DNA of 64,000 bases from RHKX01 sp963823565 (GTDB lineage: Bacteria > Actinomycetota > Thermoleophilia > Solirubrobacterales > 70-9): assembly GCA_963823565.1 (NCBI GenBank), contig CAWGLR010000001.1, forward strand, positions 434,001 to 498,000, read 5' to 3'. The translations under genes were made by a program, and so were the position numbers. Each line of letters begins with the position of its first letter. Within the stretch, counting starts at the first letter, position 1. Positions 1-7,773 of the stretch are shown one piece after another. Below the pieces are notes generated by a model. The model had not been told where the DNA came from and ran no database searches. It saw only the letters and a program-made list of their open reading frames with translations.

Positions 1-594
1 TACGGAGCCGGCGGCGAGGTGATGGGCTCCGAGCTCGCCGTCTACATCCAGGCCTTCTCGACGCCGCCGCAGATGATCATCTTCGGCGCGATCGACTTCT
101 CCGCCGAGATGGCCAAGGTCGCCGCCGGGACCGGCTACCGGGTGACGATCTGCGACGCCCGCGAGCCCTTCATCCGCAGCCCCCGCTTCGCCGAGAGCGC
201 CGAGACGGTCGTCGACTGGCCCGACCGCCACCTGCGCCAGCGCGAGCTCGGGCCCCGCGACGTCGTCCTCGTCTTCACCCACGACCCCAAGTTCGACGAG
301 CCCGCCCTGATCGCAGCGCTCGAGACCGACGCCGGCTACATCGGCGCCCTCGGCAGCCGGCGCACCCAGGACCGCCGTGCCGAGCGCCTCCGCGAGGCCG
401 GCCTCGACGAGGAGCAGATCGACCGCGTCCATGCGCCATGCGGCCTCGACATCGGCGCCCGCACGCCATCCGAGACCGCCGTCTCGATCCTCGCCGAGGT
501 CGTCGCCATCCGCACCGGCCGCTCGGGCGAGCCCCTCCAAGAGACGGACGGCCCGATCCACCCGGCCCGCAGCGCGGCGGAGCTGGGGAGCTAG
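1..594 (+). CDS. XdhC-family protein, 5'-truncated by the window
   Basis: The reading frame is open from base 1, so the start lies outside the window; about 197 residues are visible. An internal stretch IIFGAIDFSAEMAKVA looks like the nucleotide-binding turn of the XdhC C-terminal Rossmann domain. It is followed by the family's YIGALGSRRT and CGLDIGARTPSETAVSI motifs, the latter about 50 residues before the stop. XdhC/CoxI-type proteins insert or protect the molybdenum cofactor of xanthine or CO-type dehydrogenases in the cytoplasm. The partner enzyme is not in the window and probably lies to the left. The last 25 residues are poorly conserved tail. Family assignment is firm; the exact client enzyme is unknown. 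Confidence 0.85.
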   Translation, partial: YGAGGEVMGSELAVYIQAFSTPPQMIIFGAIDFSAEMAKVAAGTGYRVTICDAREPFIRSPRFAESAETVVDWPDRHLRQRELGPRDVVLVFTHDPKFDEPALIAALETDAGYIGALGSRRTQDRRAERLREAGLDEEQIDRVHAPCGLDIGARTPSETAVSILAEVVAIRTGRSGEPLQETDGPIHPARSAAELGS

Positions 595-650
595 ACGATC
601 GCCCCGCAAACGACCGTTCCGTGCTTTACGGGGCGTAGGCCCTGAACGCA

Positions 651-677
651 AGAAGCCCGCTCATCAAGCGGGCTTCT
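651..677 (-). terminator. Hairpin terminator downstream of tRNA-fMet
   Basis: A perfect 10-bp inverted repeat (651-660 with 668-677, 7-base loop) lies 5 bases beyond the 3' end of the tRNA. It is also about 57 bases after the xdhC-like stop, so it could stop transcripts from both sides. No strong U-run follows on either strand. Confidence 0.55.
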
Positions 678-682
678 CCGTA

Positions 683-756
683 TAGCGGGGGCAGGATTTG
701 AACCTGCGACCTCCGGGTTATGAGCCCGGCGAGCTACCTGACTGCTCCACCCCGCG
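683..756 (-). tRNA. Initiator tRNA-fMet (CAU)
   Basis: The cloverleaf reads on the minus strand with anticodon CAT in a loop closed by three consecutive G:C pairs, which is the hallmark of initiator tRNA. The body is close to the E. coli initiator (GCGGGGTGGAGCAG 5' arm, GGTTCAAATCC T-arm). The first base C1 faces T72 and is unpaired, another initiator feature. CCA is not encoded. The length is 74 nt. Confidence 0.95.
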
Positions 757-767
757 GCGGACGGGTG

Positions 768-797
768 ATTCTAGCAGCGGATTTGCGCTCGGCTCAA
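768..797 (-). promoter_or_regulatory. Sigma70-type promoter of tRNA-fMet
   Basis: On the minus strand TTGAGC (792-797) and TAGAAT (768-773) are separated by 18 bp. The predicted start of transcription lies a few bases before the mature tRNA 5' end at 756. This is the clearest -35/-10 pair in the window. Confidence 0.6.
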
Positions 798-924
798 CCG
801 TGCTGGGGTCGCTCGGTTCGGTATTTCGAACTCAGTGACCCCAGTAGGGGAAGGAGCAGCGGCGGCTGGGCCCCCGGGGGAAGGAGGCGGGCGGGTCAGG
901 CGCCAAAGGGGCCGGGCCTCGCGC

Positions 925-1188
925 TCAGGAGGGGCCGGCCGCGCGGGCGGCGGCGACGATCGCGGCGGCGCCCTCGCGCCACGGCTCGCCGTGGCCGGTG
1001 AGGACGGTCCCGGCGCCGAGGTCGGCGATCGCGCCGATCGAGGCGAGGTTGCGCTCGCTGTCGGCGGTCGCCGCGCCGGCGACGATCTGGGGGCCGCGGC
1101 GGCCCGTGTACGGATTGAGGGTGACGACCGCGTCGCCCGCGTCGTCCTCGATCCGGTGGATTCCCGGTGCGACGTCGGCCTGCAGCAT
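925..1188 (-). pseudogene. Metallo-beta-lactamase-fold hydrolase remnant (internal deletion)
   Basis: The 87-residue frame starts with VAPGIHRIED, which resembles the first strand of MBL-fold hydrolases. It jumps directly to GDAVVTLNPYTGRRGPQIVA and ends with VLTGHGEPWREG, which resembles the family's C-terminal GHG(D/E)P metal-ligand region. The intervening portion of roughly 120 residues, including the HxHxDH metal-binding motif, is missing. The piece therefore looks like an in-frame internal deletion of a once complete gene. It lies between the tRNA promoter and the DUF72 gene on the opposite strand. It could still be expressed as a small protein but cannot be an active hydrolase. Confidence 0.5.
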
Positions 1189-1269
1189 CCACGCCGCGAC
1201 TGCCCCCGGCGGGGCGGGCGGAAACCGCGACCGCGTTCGCGGCTTCCCGAACCGGGCATCCTGAACGGG

Positions 1270-2034
1270 ATGGCGTCGCACGAGCTGAGGATCGGCTGCT
1301 CCGGCTGGAACTACGACTCCTGGCGCGGGGTCGTCTACCCGAAGGGCTGCCCGAAGCGGCGCTGGCTGGAGCGCTACGCGGAGCTCTTCGACACCGTCGA
1401 GGTCAACTCGACCTTCTACCGGCTGCCGAAGCGCGAGCCGGTCGCGCACTGGGCCGAGCAGACCCCCGACGACTTCGTCTTCACGATCAAGATGAGCCGA
1501 TACATCACCCACGTCAAGCGGCTCGCCGACTCGCCGGAGAAGAACTTCACCCTGCGCGACGGCATCGCCCGCTTCTACGAGCGGATCGAGCCCCTGGCCG
1601 AGGCGGGCAAGCTCGGGCCGGTCCTCTGGCAGCTGCCGCCGAACCTGCAGCGCGACGATGCCCGGCTCGAGGGAGCGCTGGACGTCCTGCCGCCGGGCAG
1701 GCACTGCTTCGAGTTCCGCCATCCGAGCTGGTTCACGGCGCCCGTCTACAGGGCGCTGCGCGACCACGACGTCGCGCTCGTGATCGGCGACGACCCCGAG
1801 CGCCCATACGCGACCCGCGAGGTCACGGCCTCGTGGACCTTCGTGCGCTTCCACCGGGGCAGTCGCGGGCGCCGGGGCAACTACTCGTCCTCCGAGCTCG
1901 GGACCTGGCGCCGGCGGATCGCGGCGTGGCGCTCGCGCGGGGACGTCTACGCGTACTTCAACAACGACTGGGAGGCGTTCGCGCCGAGAAACGCGCTCGA
2001 GCTGGGCGGCCGCAAGGGGCACCTGGGTCGATGA
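1270..2034 (+). CDS. DUF72 domain protein (YecE-like)
   Basis: 254 residues, close to the family norm of 240-290. The N-terminus carries the typical IGCSGWNYDSWRG and the following FDTVEVNSTFYRLP motif. Later LWQLPP, FEFRHPSW and YFNNDWEAFAP match the TIM-barrel-like DUF72 core. The biochemical role of DUF72 proteins is not established. The ATG at 1270 is chosen because the upstream extension has no conserved sequence. The gene ends in an ATGA overlap with the Ppx/GppA gene, so the two are probably translated together. Confidence 0.9.
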   Translation: MASHELRIGCSGWNYDSWRGVVYPKGCPKRRWLERYAELFDTVEVNSTFYRLPKREPVAHWAEQTPDDFVFTIKMSRYITHVKRLADSPEKNFTLRDGIARFYERIEPLAEAGKLGPVLWQLPPNLQRDDARLEGALDVLPPGRHCFEFRHPSWFTAPVYRALRDHDVALVIGDDPERPYATREVTASWTFVRFHRGSRGRRGNYSSSELGTWRRRIAAWRSRGDVYAYFNNDWEAFAPRNALELGGRKGHLGR

Positions 2035-2996
2035 CGCCGCGTCACTACGATGCCCCGGCCTTGCGGGTGGCGGCAATCGACATGGGAACGAACTCGACGC
2101 GGCTCCTCGTGGCCGACGTCGACGGCGAGGTCGAGACGATCCGGCGCGAGTCGCGCGTGACCGGGCTCGGTCGCGGCGTCGAGACGTCCGGGCGGCTGGC
2201 GACCGACAAGATCGACCGCGTCATGGACGTCGTCGGCGACTACGCGGAGGAGGCGCGCCGGCTCGGCGCCGAGCAGGTGTTCGCCTTCGCGACGAGCGCG
2301 GTTCGCGACGCCGCCAACGGCGACGCCTTCATCGCCGAGCTGCGCGAGCGGTACGCGCTGCGGGCCAAGGTCCTCGACGGGCTCGAGGAGGCGCGGATGA
2401 CCTACCGCGGCGCCCTCAGCGGCCACAAGGTGGAGGGCGAGACCCTCGTCGTCGACATCGGCGGCGGCTCGACGGAGCTGATCGTCGGCTCCGGCGAGGA
2501 GCCCTCGTTTCACACGTCCCTCCAGCTCGGCGTCGTCCGCCAGAGCGAGCGCCACGTCCGCGCCGACCCGCCGCGCACCGAGGAGCTCGAGGCCCTGGCC
2601 TCCGACGTCGGCTCGACGCTGGAGTCGGAGCTCGGCGCCCATCCCGGCCTGAAGGCGGAGCGGGCGATCGCGGTGGCCGGCACGCCGGCCACCCTCGCGG
2701 CGATCGACCTCGGCCTCGAGCAGTTCGACGCCGATCGCGTCGAGGGCCACCACATCTCCCTGCGGAGCGCCCAGCAGTCCTGCTCGCGCCTGGCGTCGGT
2801 CCCGCTCGAGGAGCGACGGCGGATCACCGGCGTCGACCCCGACCGCGCGCCGACGATCGTCGCCGGCGTCGTCATCCTGATCAAGGCGATGCGGGCGTTC
2901 GGCCTCGAGGACGTCGAGGTCTCCGACCGCGACATCCTCTACGGCGCCGCCCTTGCGGCGGCCAACGGCCACGCGAACGGCAACGGCCGCGGCTGA
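2031..2996 (+). CDS. ppx: Ppx/GppA-family exopolyphosphatase
   Basis: 321 residues, the short one-module form usual in actinobacteria. The ASKHA phosphate loops are visible as AAIDMGTNSTRLLVADVDG at the N-terminus and VVDIGGGSTELIVG near residue 145. The helical signature FAFATSAVRDAANG and a late AGTPATLAAIDL segment also fit. The family hydrolyses inorganic polyphosphate or pppGpp in the cytosol; which substrate applies here cannot be told from sequence. The start overlaps the DUF72 stop by 4 bases. The stop faces that of pdxH, 3 bases away, with no visible terminator. Confidence 0.9.
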   Translation: MTPRHYDAPALRVAAIDMGTNSTRLLVADVDGEVETIRRESRVTGLGRGVETSGRLATDKIDRVMDVVGDYAEEARRLGAEQVFAFATSAVRDAANGDAFIAELRERYALRAKVLDGLEEARMTYRGALSGHKVEGETLVVDIGGGSTELIVGSGEEPSFHTSLQLGVVRQSERHVRADPPRTEELEALASDVGSTLESELGAHPGLKAERAIAVAGTPATLAAIDLGLEQFDADRVEGHHISLRSAQQSCSRLASVPLEERRRITGVDPDRAPTIVAGVVILIKAMRAFGLEDVEVSDRDILYGAALAAANGHANGNGRG

Positions 2997-2999
2997 CCC

Positions 3000-3620
3000 T
3001 CAGGGCCCGAGCCGAGTCACCTTCCAGGTCCCGCCCTCGCGCTCGTAGCGGAAGCGATCGTGGAGGCGGCCGACCTGGCCCTGCCAGAACTCGATCGCCT
3101 CCGGCACCACCCGGTAGCCGCCCCAGTGCGGCGGCCGCTCGATCTCGCCGTCGCCGAAGCGCTCACGCGCCCGCTCGAGCCGCTCCTCGAGCTCCGCGCG
3201 GCTCGCCAGCCGCTCGCTCTGCGGGCTCGCCCAGGCGCCGAGCCGGCTGTCGCGGGGACGGGTGGCGAAGTACTCGTCCGCCTCGGCGGCCGGCACCCGC
3301 TCGACCGGCCCGCGCACCCGCACCTGGCGATCGAGCTCGCGCCAGTAGAAGGTCAGCGCCGCCGCCGGCCGCGCCGCGAGCTGACGGCCCTTCGCCGACC
3401 CCTCGTTCGTGAAGAACCGGAACCCGCGCTCGTCGAAGCCCTTGAGCAGGACCATCCGCGCATCCGGAGCGCCGTCGGCGTCGACCGTCGCCACGCAGAC
3501 GGCCTCGGGAAGCGGAGCCCCCTCGCCCGCCAGCTCGAACCAGCGGGCGAAGAGCTCGATCGGGTCGTCGAGCAGGTCGCCCTCCGAGAACGGCGGCATG
3601 TCGGGGCGGCGGGGGCTCAT
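3000..3620 (-). CDS. pdxH: Pyridoxamine 5'-phosphate oxidase
   Basis: 206 residues, the normal size for the FMN-dependent enzyme that oxidises PNP/PMP to pyridoxal 5'-phosphate. Diagnostic segments are ARMVLLKGFDERGFRFFTN (FMN and substrate contacts), FYWRELDRQVRVRG, and the C-terminal EFWQGQVGRLHDRF with the substrate-binding RLHDR. The ATG at 3620 gives a short leader before DMPPFSEGDLLDDP; the ATG at 3599 is an alternative. The gene stands alone on the minus strand, converging with ppx and divergent from the lipid-binding gene. Confidence 0.93.
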   Translation of the reverse strand: MSPRRPDMPPFSEGDLLDDPIELFARWFELAGEGAPLPEAVCVATVDADGAPDARMVLLKGFDERGFRFFTNEGSAKGRQLAARPAAALTFYWRELDRQVRVRGPVERVPAAEADEYFATRPRDSRLGAWASPQSERLASRAELEERLERARERFGDGEIERPPHWGGYRVVPEAIEFWQGQVGRLHDRFRYEREGGTWKVTRLGP

Positions 3621-3672
3621 CCGGGGCGGACTCTACGGGCGCCGGACGCCGATCCCGCCGCCCCTCCCTCGC

Positions 3673-3678
3673 TAGGGT
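3673..3678 (+). promoter_or_regulatory. Possible -10 element for a near-leaderless transcript
   Basis: TAGGGT lies 8 bases before the ATG at 3687, where no Shine-Dalgarno sequence is visible. Spacing would put transcription start at or just before the start codon. There is no convincing -35. Confidence 0.3.
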
Positions 3679-3686
3679 GCCGCGCC

Positions 3687-4142
3687 ATGGGAATCATCGA
3701 GGCCAGCCACACCGTCGAGATCGAGGCGGAGCTCACCGTCGTCTGGGAGGTCGCGGCCGACGTGCCCGCCTCGCCCACCTGGCAGCCCTCGCTGCAGACC
3801 GTCGAGACCCTGGAAACCGACGCCGATGGCCGGGCGACGCTGGTCGAGACGACCGCCGACGCGAAGGTGAAGACGACCCGCCAGCGCCTGCGCTTCTCCT
3901 ACGACGAGCCCGAGGGGATGCGCTGGGAGCAGGAGAAGGGCGACGTCAAGTCGCTCGAGGGAAGCTGGGTCTTCGCCGAGCTCGCGAGCGGCCTGACCCG
4001 CGCCACCTACGCGCTCGCCGTCGACCCCGGCCGGGTGCTCGGGATGCTGGTCCGCGGCCCCGCTCAGGACAAGGTCAAGGAGTTCCTGACCAAGGGCGCG
4101 GCCGAGGGCCTCAAGCAGCACGTGGAGTCGAGCGCGAGCTGA
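3687..4142 (+). CDS. SRPBCC-family (polyketide cyclase/START-like) protein
   Basis: 151 residues with the layout of small bacterial SRPBCC ligand-binding proteins. An N-terminal strand SHTVEIEAELTVVWEVAADV is followed by WQPSL and the central strand-turn FSYDEPEGMRWEQEKGD. A C-terminal amphipathic helix covers roughly residues 125-148 (KVKEFLTKGAAEGLKQHVES). Such proteins bind hydrophobic molecules; the ligand is not predictable. The stop TGA overlaps the probable start of the thioesterase gene, suggesting a two-gene lipid-related unit. Confidence 0.85.
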   Translation: MGIIEASHTVEIEAELTVVWEVAADVPASPTWQPSLQTVETLETDADGRATLVETTADAKVKTTRQRLRFSYDEPEGMRWEQEKGDVKSLEGSWVFAELASGLTRATYALAVDPGRVLGMLVRGPAQDKVKEFLTKGAAEGLKQHVESSAS

Positions 4143-4861
4143 ACGCGGCGGGACGGGTCTACAGCGAGCAGCTGACGGTCGGCGGCGCCGACTGCGACCC
4201 CGAGGGCCGCGTCCACCTGACGAACCTGGCCCGCTGGCTCCAGGACCTCGCGGTCGCCGACTCGCTCGACGCCGGCCTCGACCGCCACGGCGCCTGGATC
4301 ATCCGCCGGGTCTCCATCGACTGCGAGGCCCTCCCCCGCTTCGGCGAGCGCCTCGAGCTGCGGACCTGGTGCAGCGGCATCGCGAAGTCGATCGCCGAGC
4401 GATCGACGGCGATCGCGGGCGACGAGGGAGCGGCCGTCGAGGCGACCGCGATCTGGGTCCACATCGACCCCGAGACGCGCCGGCCCACCCGGCTGCCCGA
4501 GGACTTCCACGCCGGCTTCGCCGAGAGCGCGGCCGGTGCGCGGCCGCGCAGCTCGCTGCGCCATCCCGGCGAGCCCCCGGCGGGCGCCGAGGAGCTGCGC
4601 TGGCGATTCGGCCGCGCCGACCTCGACATCGCCGAGCACGTCAACAACACGATGTACTGGCGGCTCGCCGAGGACCTGCTGCCGGCGCCCGGCGGCGGCT
4701 TCGTCGCCGAGGCCGAGTACCGGGCGGGAGCCGACGCCGGCGAGGCGACCGTGCTCCGCTCCGGCGAGATGCTCTGGGTGCTCGGCGCCGAGGACGCGGT
4801 CGCGGCGACGCTGAGCGTCGCGCCGCACCGATGTTCCCATCCGGCCGGCCGAATGCCCTGA
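4139..4861 (+). CDS. Acyl-ACP thioesterase-like double hotdog protein
   Basis: About 240 residues with two hotdog folds. The first carries GRVHLTNLARWLQDLAVADS and the second DLDIAEHVNNTMYWRLAEDL; the HVNN motif supplies the Asn/His pair seen in FatA-type thioesterases. The enzyme would release fatty acids from acyl-ACP. No ATG, GTG or TTG occurs near the beginning of the conserved region. A CTG at 4139, overlapping the upstream TGA by 4 bases, is the best start guess, so the 5' coordinate is uncertain. The C-terminal tail after about residue 225 is unconserved. Confidence 0.8.
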   Translation: MNAAGRVYSEQLTVGGADCDPEGRVHLTNLARWLQDLAVADSLDAGLDRHGAWIIRRVSIDCEALPRFGERLELRTWCSGIAKSIAERSTAIAGDEGAAVEATAIWVHIDPETRRPTRLPEDFHAGFAESAAGARPRSSLRHPGEPPAGAEELRWRFGRADLDIAEHVNNTMYWRLAEDLLPAPGGGFVAEAEYRAGADAGEATVLRSGEMLWVLGAEDAVAATLSVAPHRCSHPAGRMP

Positions 4862-4992
4862 TTCGATGGGTCATCTGCGGATTTCGGACCGTAGGCGTCC
4901 CTTATCTGCGAGCGAGCAGCTGAGCGGCGCGAGATTGCGAGAGGTCGCTGGAGCCCACCGAGGCCTTCGACGTCGGCGGTCCCTCCCAGGAG

Positions 4993-5012
4993 CGAGTACT
5001 CCTCGGTACTCG
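4993..5012 (-). terminator. Weak hairpin after the sigma factor gene
   Basis: A 7-bp stem (4993-4999 with 5006-5012) with a 6-base loop lies 14 bases past the sigma factor stop. It has no U-run. It sits in a 164-base gap that otherwise holds nothing recognisable. Confidence 0.3.
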
Positions 5013-5025
5013 GGTTCTTGGGCGC

Positions 5026-5808
5026 CTACTCGCCGTCCGGCACCGAGTCGTCCTCGCCACGCAGGCGCTCCAGCGAGGCGCGGATGATCCGCGAGACCTG
5101 CATCTGCGAGACCCCCACCCGCTCGCCGATCTCGCTCTGGGTCATGTCCTCGACGAAGCTCAGGTGGAGAACCTCGCGGTCGCGCTCCGAGAGCGCCTCG
5201 AGGCGCTGCTCGAGGATCACGTTGTACTCGACCTGGTCGAGGTTCTCGTCGGCTCTGCCGACCTGCTCGACGAGCGGGATCGCCCCCTCCTCGACGACCC
5301 GCGCCGCGGGCGCGTCGAGCGAGGCGGGGCGGGCGGCGCTCGAGGCCTCCATCGCCTCGCGGACCTCGCCGGGCTCGAGGTTCGTCGCCTCCGCGACCTC
5401 CTCGTCGTCGGGCATCCGGCCCTTCTCGGTCGCGAGCTCGCTGATGGCCGCGCGGATCCGCGGGATCGCCTCCTTGAGGTCGCGCGGAACGCGCATCGAC
5501 CACGAGCGGTCGCGGAAGTGGCGCCGCAGCTCGCCGAGGATCGTCGGCGTCGCGTAGGCGCTGAAGCCGTTGCTGCGCGTCGCGTCGTAGCCGTCGAGCG
5601 CCTTCAGCAGCCCGAGCCGGGCGACCTGCTCGAGGTCCTCCATGCTCTCGCCGCGGTCGCGATAGCGGGCCGCCAGCCCCGCGGCCAGCGGCAGAAATCG
5701 GCGCGCGAGCTCCTCGCGCACGAGCTGGTCGCGGGTCTGCGAGAACCGCGCGAGCAGCTCGTCGTCGGACTCGAGCGCGAAGTCGGGATTGGGCGGGGCG
5801 GTGCTCAT
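5026..5808 (-). CDS. SigB/SigF-family RNA polymerase sigma factor
   Basis: 260 residues with regions 2, 3 and 4 of a group 3 sigma factor. Region 2 shows ESMEDLEQVARLGLLKALDGYD and FSAYATPTILGELRRHFRD. Region 3 follows with VPRDLKEAIPRIRAA. Region 4 has LSERDREVLHLSFVEDMTQ followed by a helix-turn-helix ending SQMQVSRIIRASLERLR. Factors of this type run general-stress or late-development regulons and are usually held by an anti-sigma kinase, but no such partner is adjacent. The start overlaps the stop of the 92-residue upstream gene by 4 bases, implying coupled translation. Confidence 0.92.
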   Translation of the reverse strand: MSTAPPNPDFALESDDELLARFSQTRDQLVREELARRFLPLAAGLAARYRDRGESMEDLEQVARLGLLKALDGYDATRSNGFSAYATPTILGELRRHFRDRSWSMRVPRDLKEAIPRIRAAISELATEKGRMPDDEEVAEATNLEPGEVREAMEASSAARPASLDAPAARVVEEGAIPLVEQVGRADENLDQVEYNVILEQRLEALSERDREVLHLSFVEDMTQSEIGERVGVSQMQVSRIIRASLERLRGEDDSVPDGE

Positions 5809-6083
5809 CGCGATCGGCGCACCGCGAATTCGACGCCGACCACGCGCTCGTGCTCGCCGGTCGGGAGCGTCACCGAGACCCGGCCCTCGCGATCGAGTCG
5901 CTCGCGCGGCTCCATCAGCGCCACGCCGTGGAAGCGGTCCTCCTCGTCGAAGAGCCAGACGTGCTCCTCCGGCGTCTGCTCGCGCCTTGCCGTCGGCGCC
6001 GCGTCCCGCTTGGCGTAGATCACGTCGCTGGAGTCGTCGTAGGTGACGTGGGTGAAGTTGTAGCGCCCGATCCTCAGTCCCAT
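5805..6083 (-). CDS. Small DUF2283-like protein upstream of the sigma factor
   Basis: 92 residues. The N-terminal part, FTHVTYDDSSDVIYAKRD, resembles the Y-D-xxx-D-hLY core of DUF2283 proteins, whose function is unknown. The rest is an antiparallel-looking strand-rich segment with EHVWLFDEEDRFHGVALMEP. There are no membrane segments or cysteines. The 4-base overlap with the sigma gene makes a role in the same regulatory unit possible, but that is inference only. Confidence 0.65.
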   Translation of the reverse strand: MGLRIGRYNFTHVTYDDSSDVIYAKRDAAPTARREQTPEEHVWLFDEEDRFHGVALMEPRERLDREGRVSVTLPTGEHERVVGVEFAVRRSR

Positions 6084-6114
6084 GTGCGGATGGGGGCTGC
6101 CCGCCCGGGGTCGT

Positions 6115-7773
6115 TCAAACCAGGACGGCGCGGCGGGGATAGACGACGGTCGGGTCGGTGAGGACGTTGACCAGCGCCGGCTTGCCCGACGCGAAGGCGC
6201 GCTCGAGGGCGGGTCTCAGCTCCTCCGGCTCGCGGACGAGCTCGCCGTGGCCGCCGAGCGCCTCGACCACCTGCTCGTAGGGAGTCTCGGGTTGGAGGTC
6301 GGCGGCGATCGAGTAGCCGTAGAGGTACTCCATCGGGTGCTTCTCGAGGGCCCAGATCCCGTTGTTGCCCATCACGCCGACGACCGGCAGGCCGTGGCGG
6401 ACCATCGTGTCGAACTCGAGGCCGCTGAACCCGAACGCGCCGTCGCCGAGCAGCAGGCAGACCTGACGGCCGGGATGGGCGCAGGCGGCGCCGATCGCCT
6501 GCCCGGGGCCGGCGCCGAGGCACCCGAAAGGGCCCGGGTCCATCCACGTCCCCGGCTCGAAGGTGTCGATGACGCGGCCGGCGTAGGAGACGAAGTCGCC
6601 GCCGTCGCCGATCACGATCGCGTCCCGGTCGAGCACTCCGCCGAGCTCCTCGTAGAGGCGCATCGGGTGCAGCGGACCGCGCGGGTCGGCGCGATCCTCG
6701 GCCTCGGCCGCGCGCTTTTCCCCCTCCTGGGCGCGCAGGTCCTCGAGCCAGGCGCCGCCGGCGCGCTCGGGGACGGCGGCGGCCAGCGCTGCGAGCGTCG
6801 CCGCGACGTCGCCGACCAGGTCGACGTCGGCGACCCGGTTGCGCTCGAGGCGGTTCGGCTCGGCGTCGACGCGGACGAGCTTCGCCTCCTCGCCGATCGA
6901 GCCGCCGAAGCCGAGGCGGAAGTCGAGCGGCACGCCGACGACCACGACGACGTCGGCGCCCTTGAGCGCCGCGCCGCGCGTCCGGCTGAAGTAGAGATCG
7001 TGGTCGGCGGCCAGGCAGCCGCGGCCCATGCCGTTGAGGAAGACCGGGACCCGCCCGCGCTCCGCCAGCTCGCGGAGCTGGTTCTCCCCGCGCGCCCAGT
7101 AAAGCCCCGTCCCGGCCATGATCGCCGGCCGCTCGGCCCGCGCGAGCAGCTCGGCGGCACGCTCGACGTCGGCCGCGACCTCGGGCGGCCGCGCCGCCGG
7201 CGGCTCGGGGACGTCGGCGTCGGCCTCCATGAAGACGATGTCGAGCGGGTAGTCGAGGAACGCCGGCCCGGTCGGCACCGCCGCGGCAGCGTCGTAGGCG
7301 CGGACGGTCGCCTCGGCGATCGCCGCGGGATCCTTCACCGTCTCCGCCGACTTGGTCAGCGGCGAGACGAACGGCAGGTGGTCGATCTCCTGGAGGCTCC
7401 CCGAGCCCCAGCGCATCTCCGGCGCCCGGCCGCCGAGGACGACGATCGGCGTGCCGTTGGAGCGCGCGCTCGCGAGCGCGCTCATCCCGTTGGTCACGCC
7501 CGGGCCGGCGGTCAGCGCGCAGACGCCGGGGGTGCGGGTGGCCTTCGCCCAGCCCTCGGCGGCGAAGGCGGCGGCCTGCTCGTGGCGCACGTCGATGACC
7601 GCGATCCCCTCCTCACGGCAGCCGTCGTAGAGCGAGAAGAGGTGGCCGCCCGAGAGCGTGAACAGGTGGGTCACCCCGCGCGCCTTGAGCGCCTTCGCCG
7701 CGAGCCTGCCGCCGTGCCGGGCGCCGGGGTTCGCGACCCCCTTCCGCTCCTCAGTCCTCTCCTCGGTTGCCAC
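6115..7773 (-). CDS. Thiamine diphosphate-dependent enzyme, acetolactate synthase-like
   Basis: 552 residues with the three-domain ThDP-enzyme plan. The N-terminal PYR domain has the cofactor-activating Glu in VRHEQAAAFAAEGWAKATR and GPGVTNGMSALASA. A central domain contains GVPLDFRLGFGG. The C-terminal PP domain has GDGAFGFSGLEFDTMVRHG ending in the NN of VMGNNGIW, the Mg-ThDP motif. It resembles the acetolactate synthase/benzoylformate decarboxylase/oxalyl-CoA decarboxylase superfamily. With no ilvN or oxalate genes nearby, the substrate remains open. The first residues overlap the end of the cyclase gene by 23 bases; a slightly later start is possible. Confidence 0.88.
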   Translation of the reverse strand: MATEERTEERKGVANPGARHGGRLAAKALKARGVTHLFTLSGGHLFSLYDGCREEGIAVIDVRHEQAAAFAAEGWAKATRTPGVCALTAGPGVTNGMSALASARSNGTPIVVLGGRAPEMRWGSGSLQEIDHLPFVSPLTKSAETVKDPAAIAEATVRAYDAAAAVPTGPAFLDYPLDIVFMEADADVPEPPAARPPEVAADVERAAELLARAERPAIMAGTGLYWARGENQLRELAERGRVPVFLNGMGRGCLAADHDLYFSRTRGAALKGADVVVVVGVPLDFRLGFGGSIGEEAKLVRVDAEPNRLERNRVADVDLVGDVAATLAALAAAVPERAGGAWLEDLRAQEGEKRAAEAEDRADPRGPLHPMRLYEELGGVLDRDAIVIGDGGDFVSYAGRVIDTFEPGTWMDPGPFGCLGAGPGQAIGAACAHPGRQVCLLLGDGAFGFSGLEFDTMVRHGLPVVGVMGNNGIWALEKHPMEYLYGYSIAADLQPETPYEQVVEALGGHGELVREPEELRPALERAFASGKPALVNVLTDPTVVYPRRAVLV

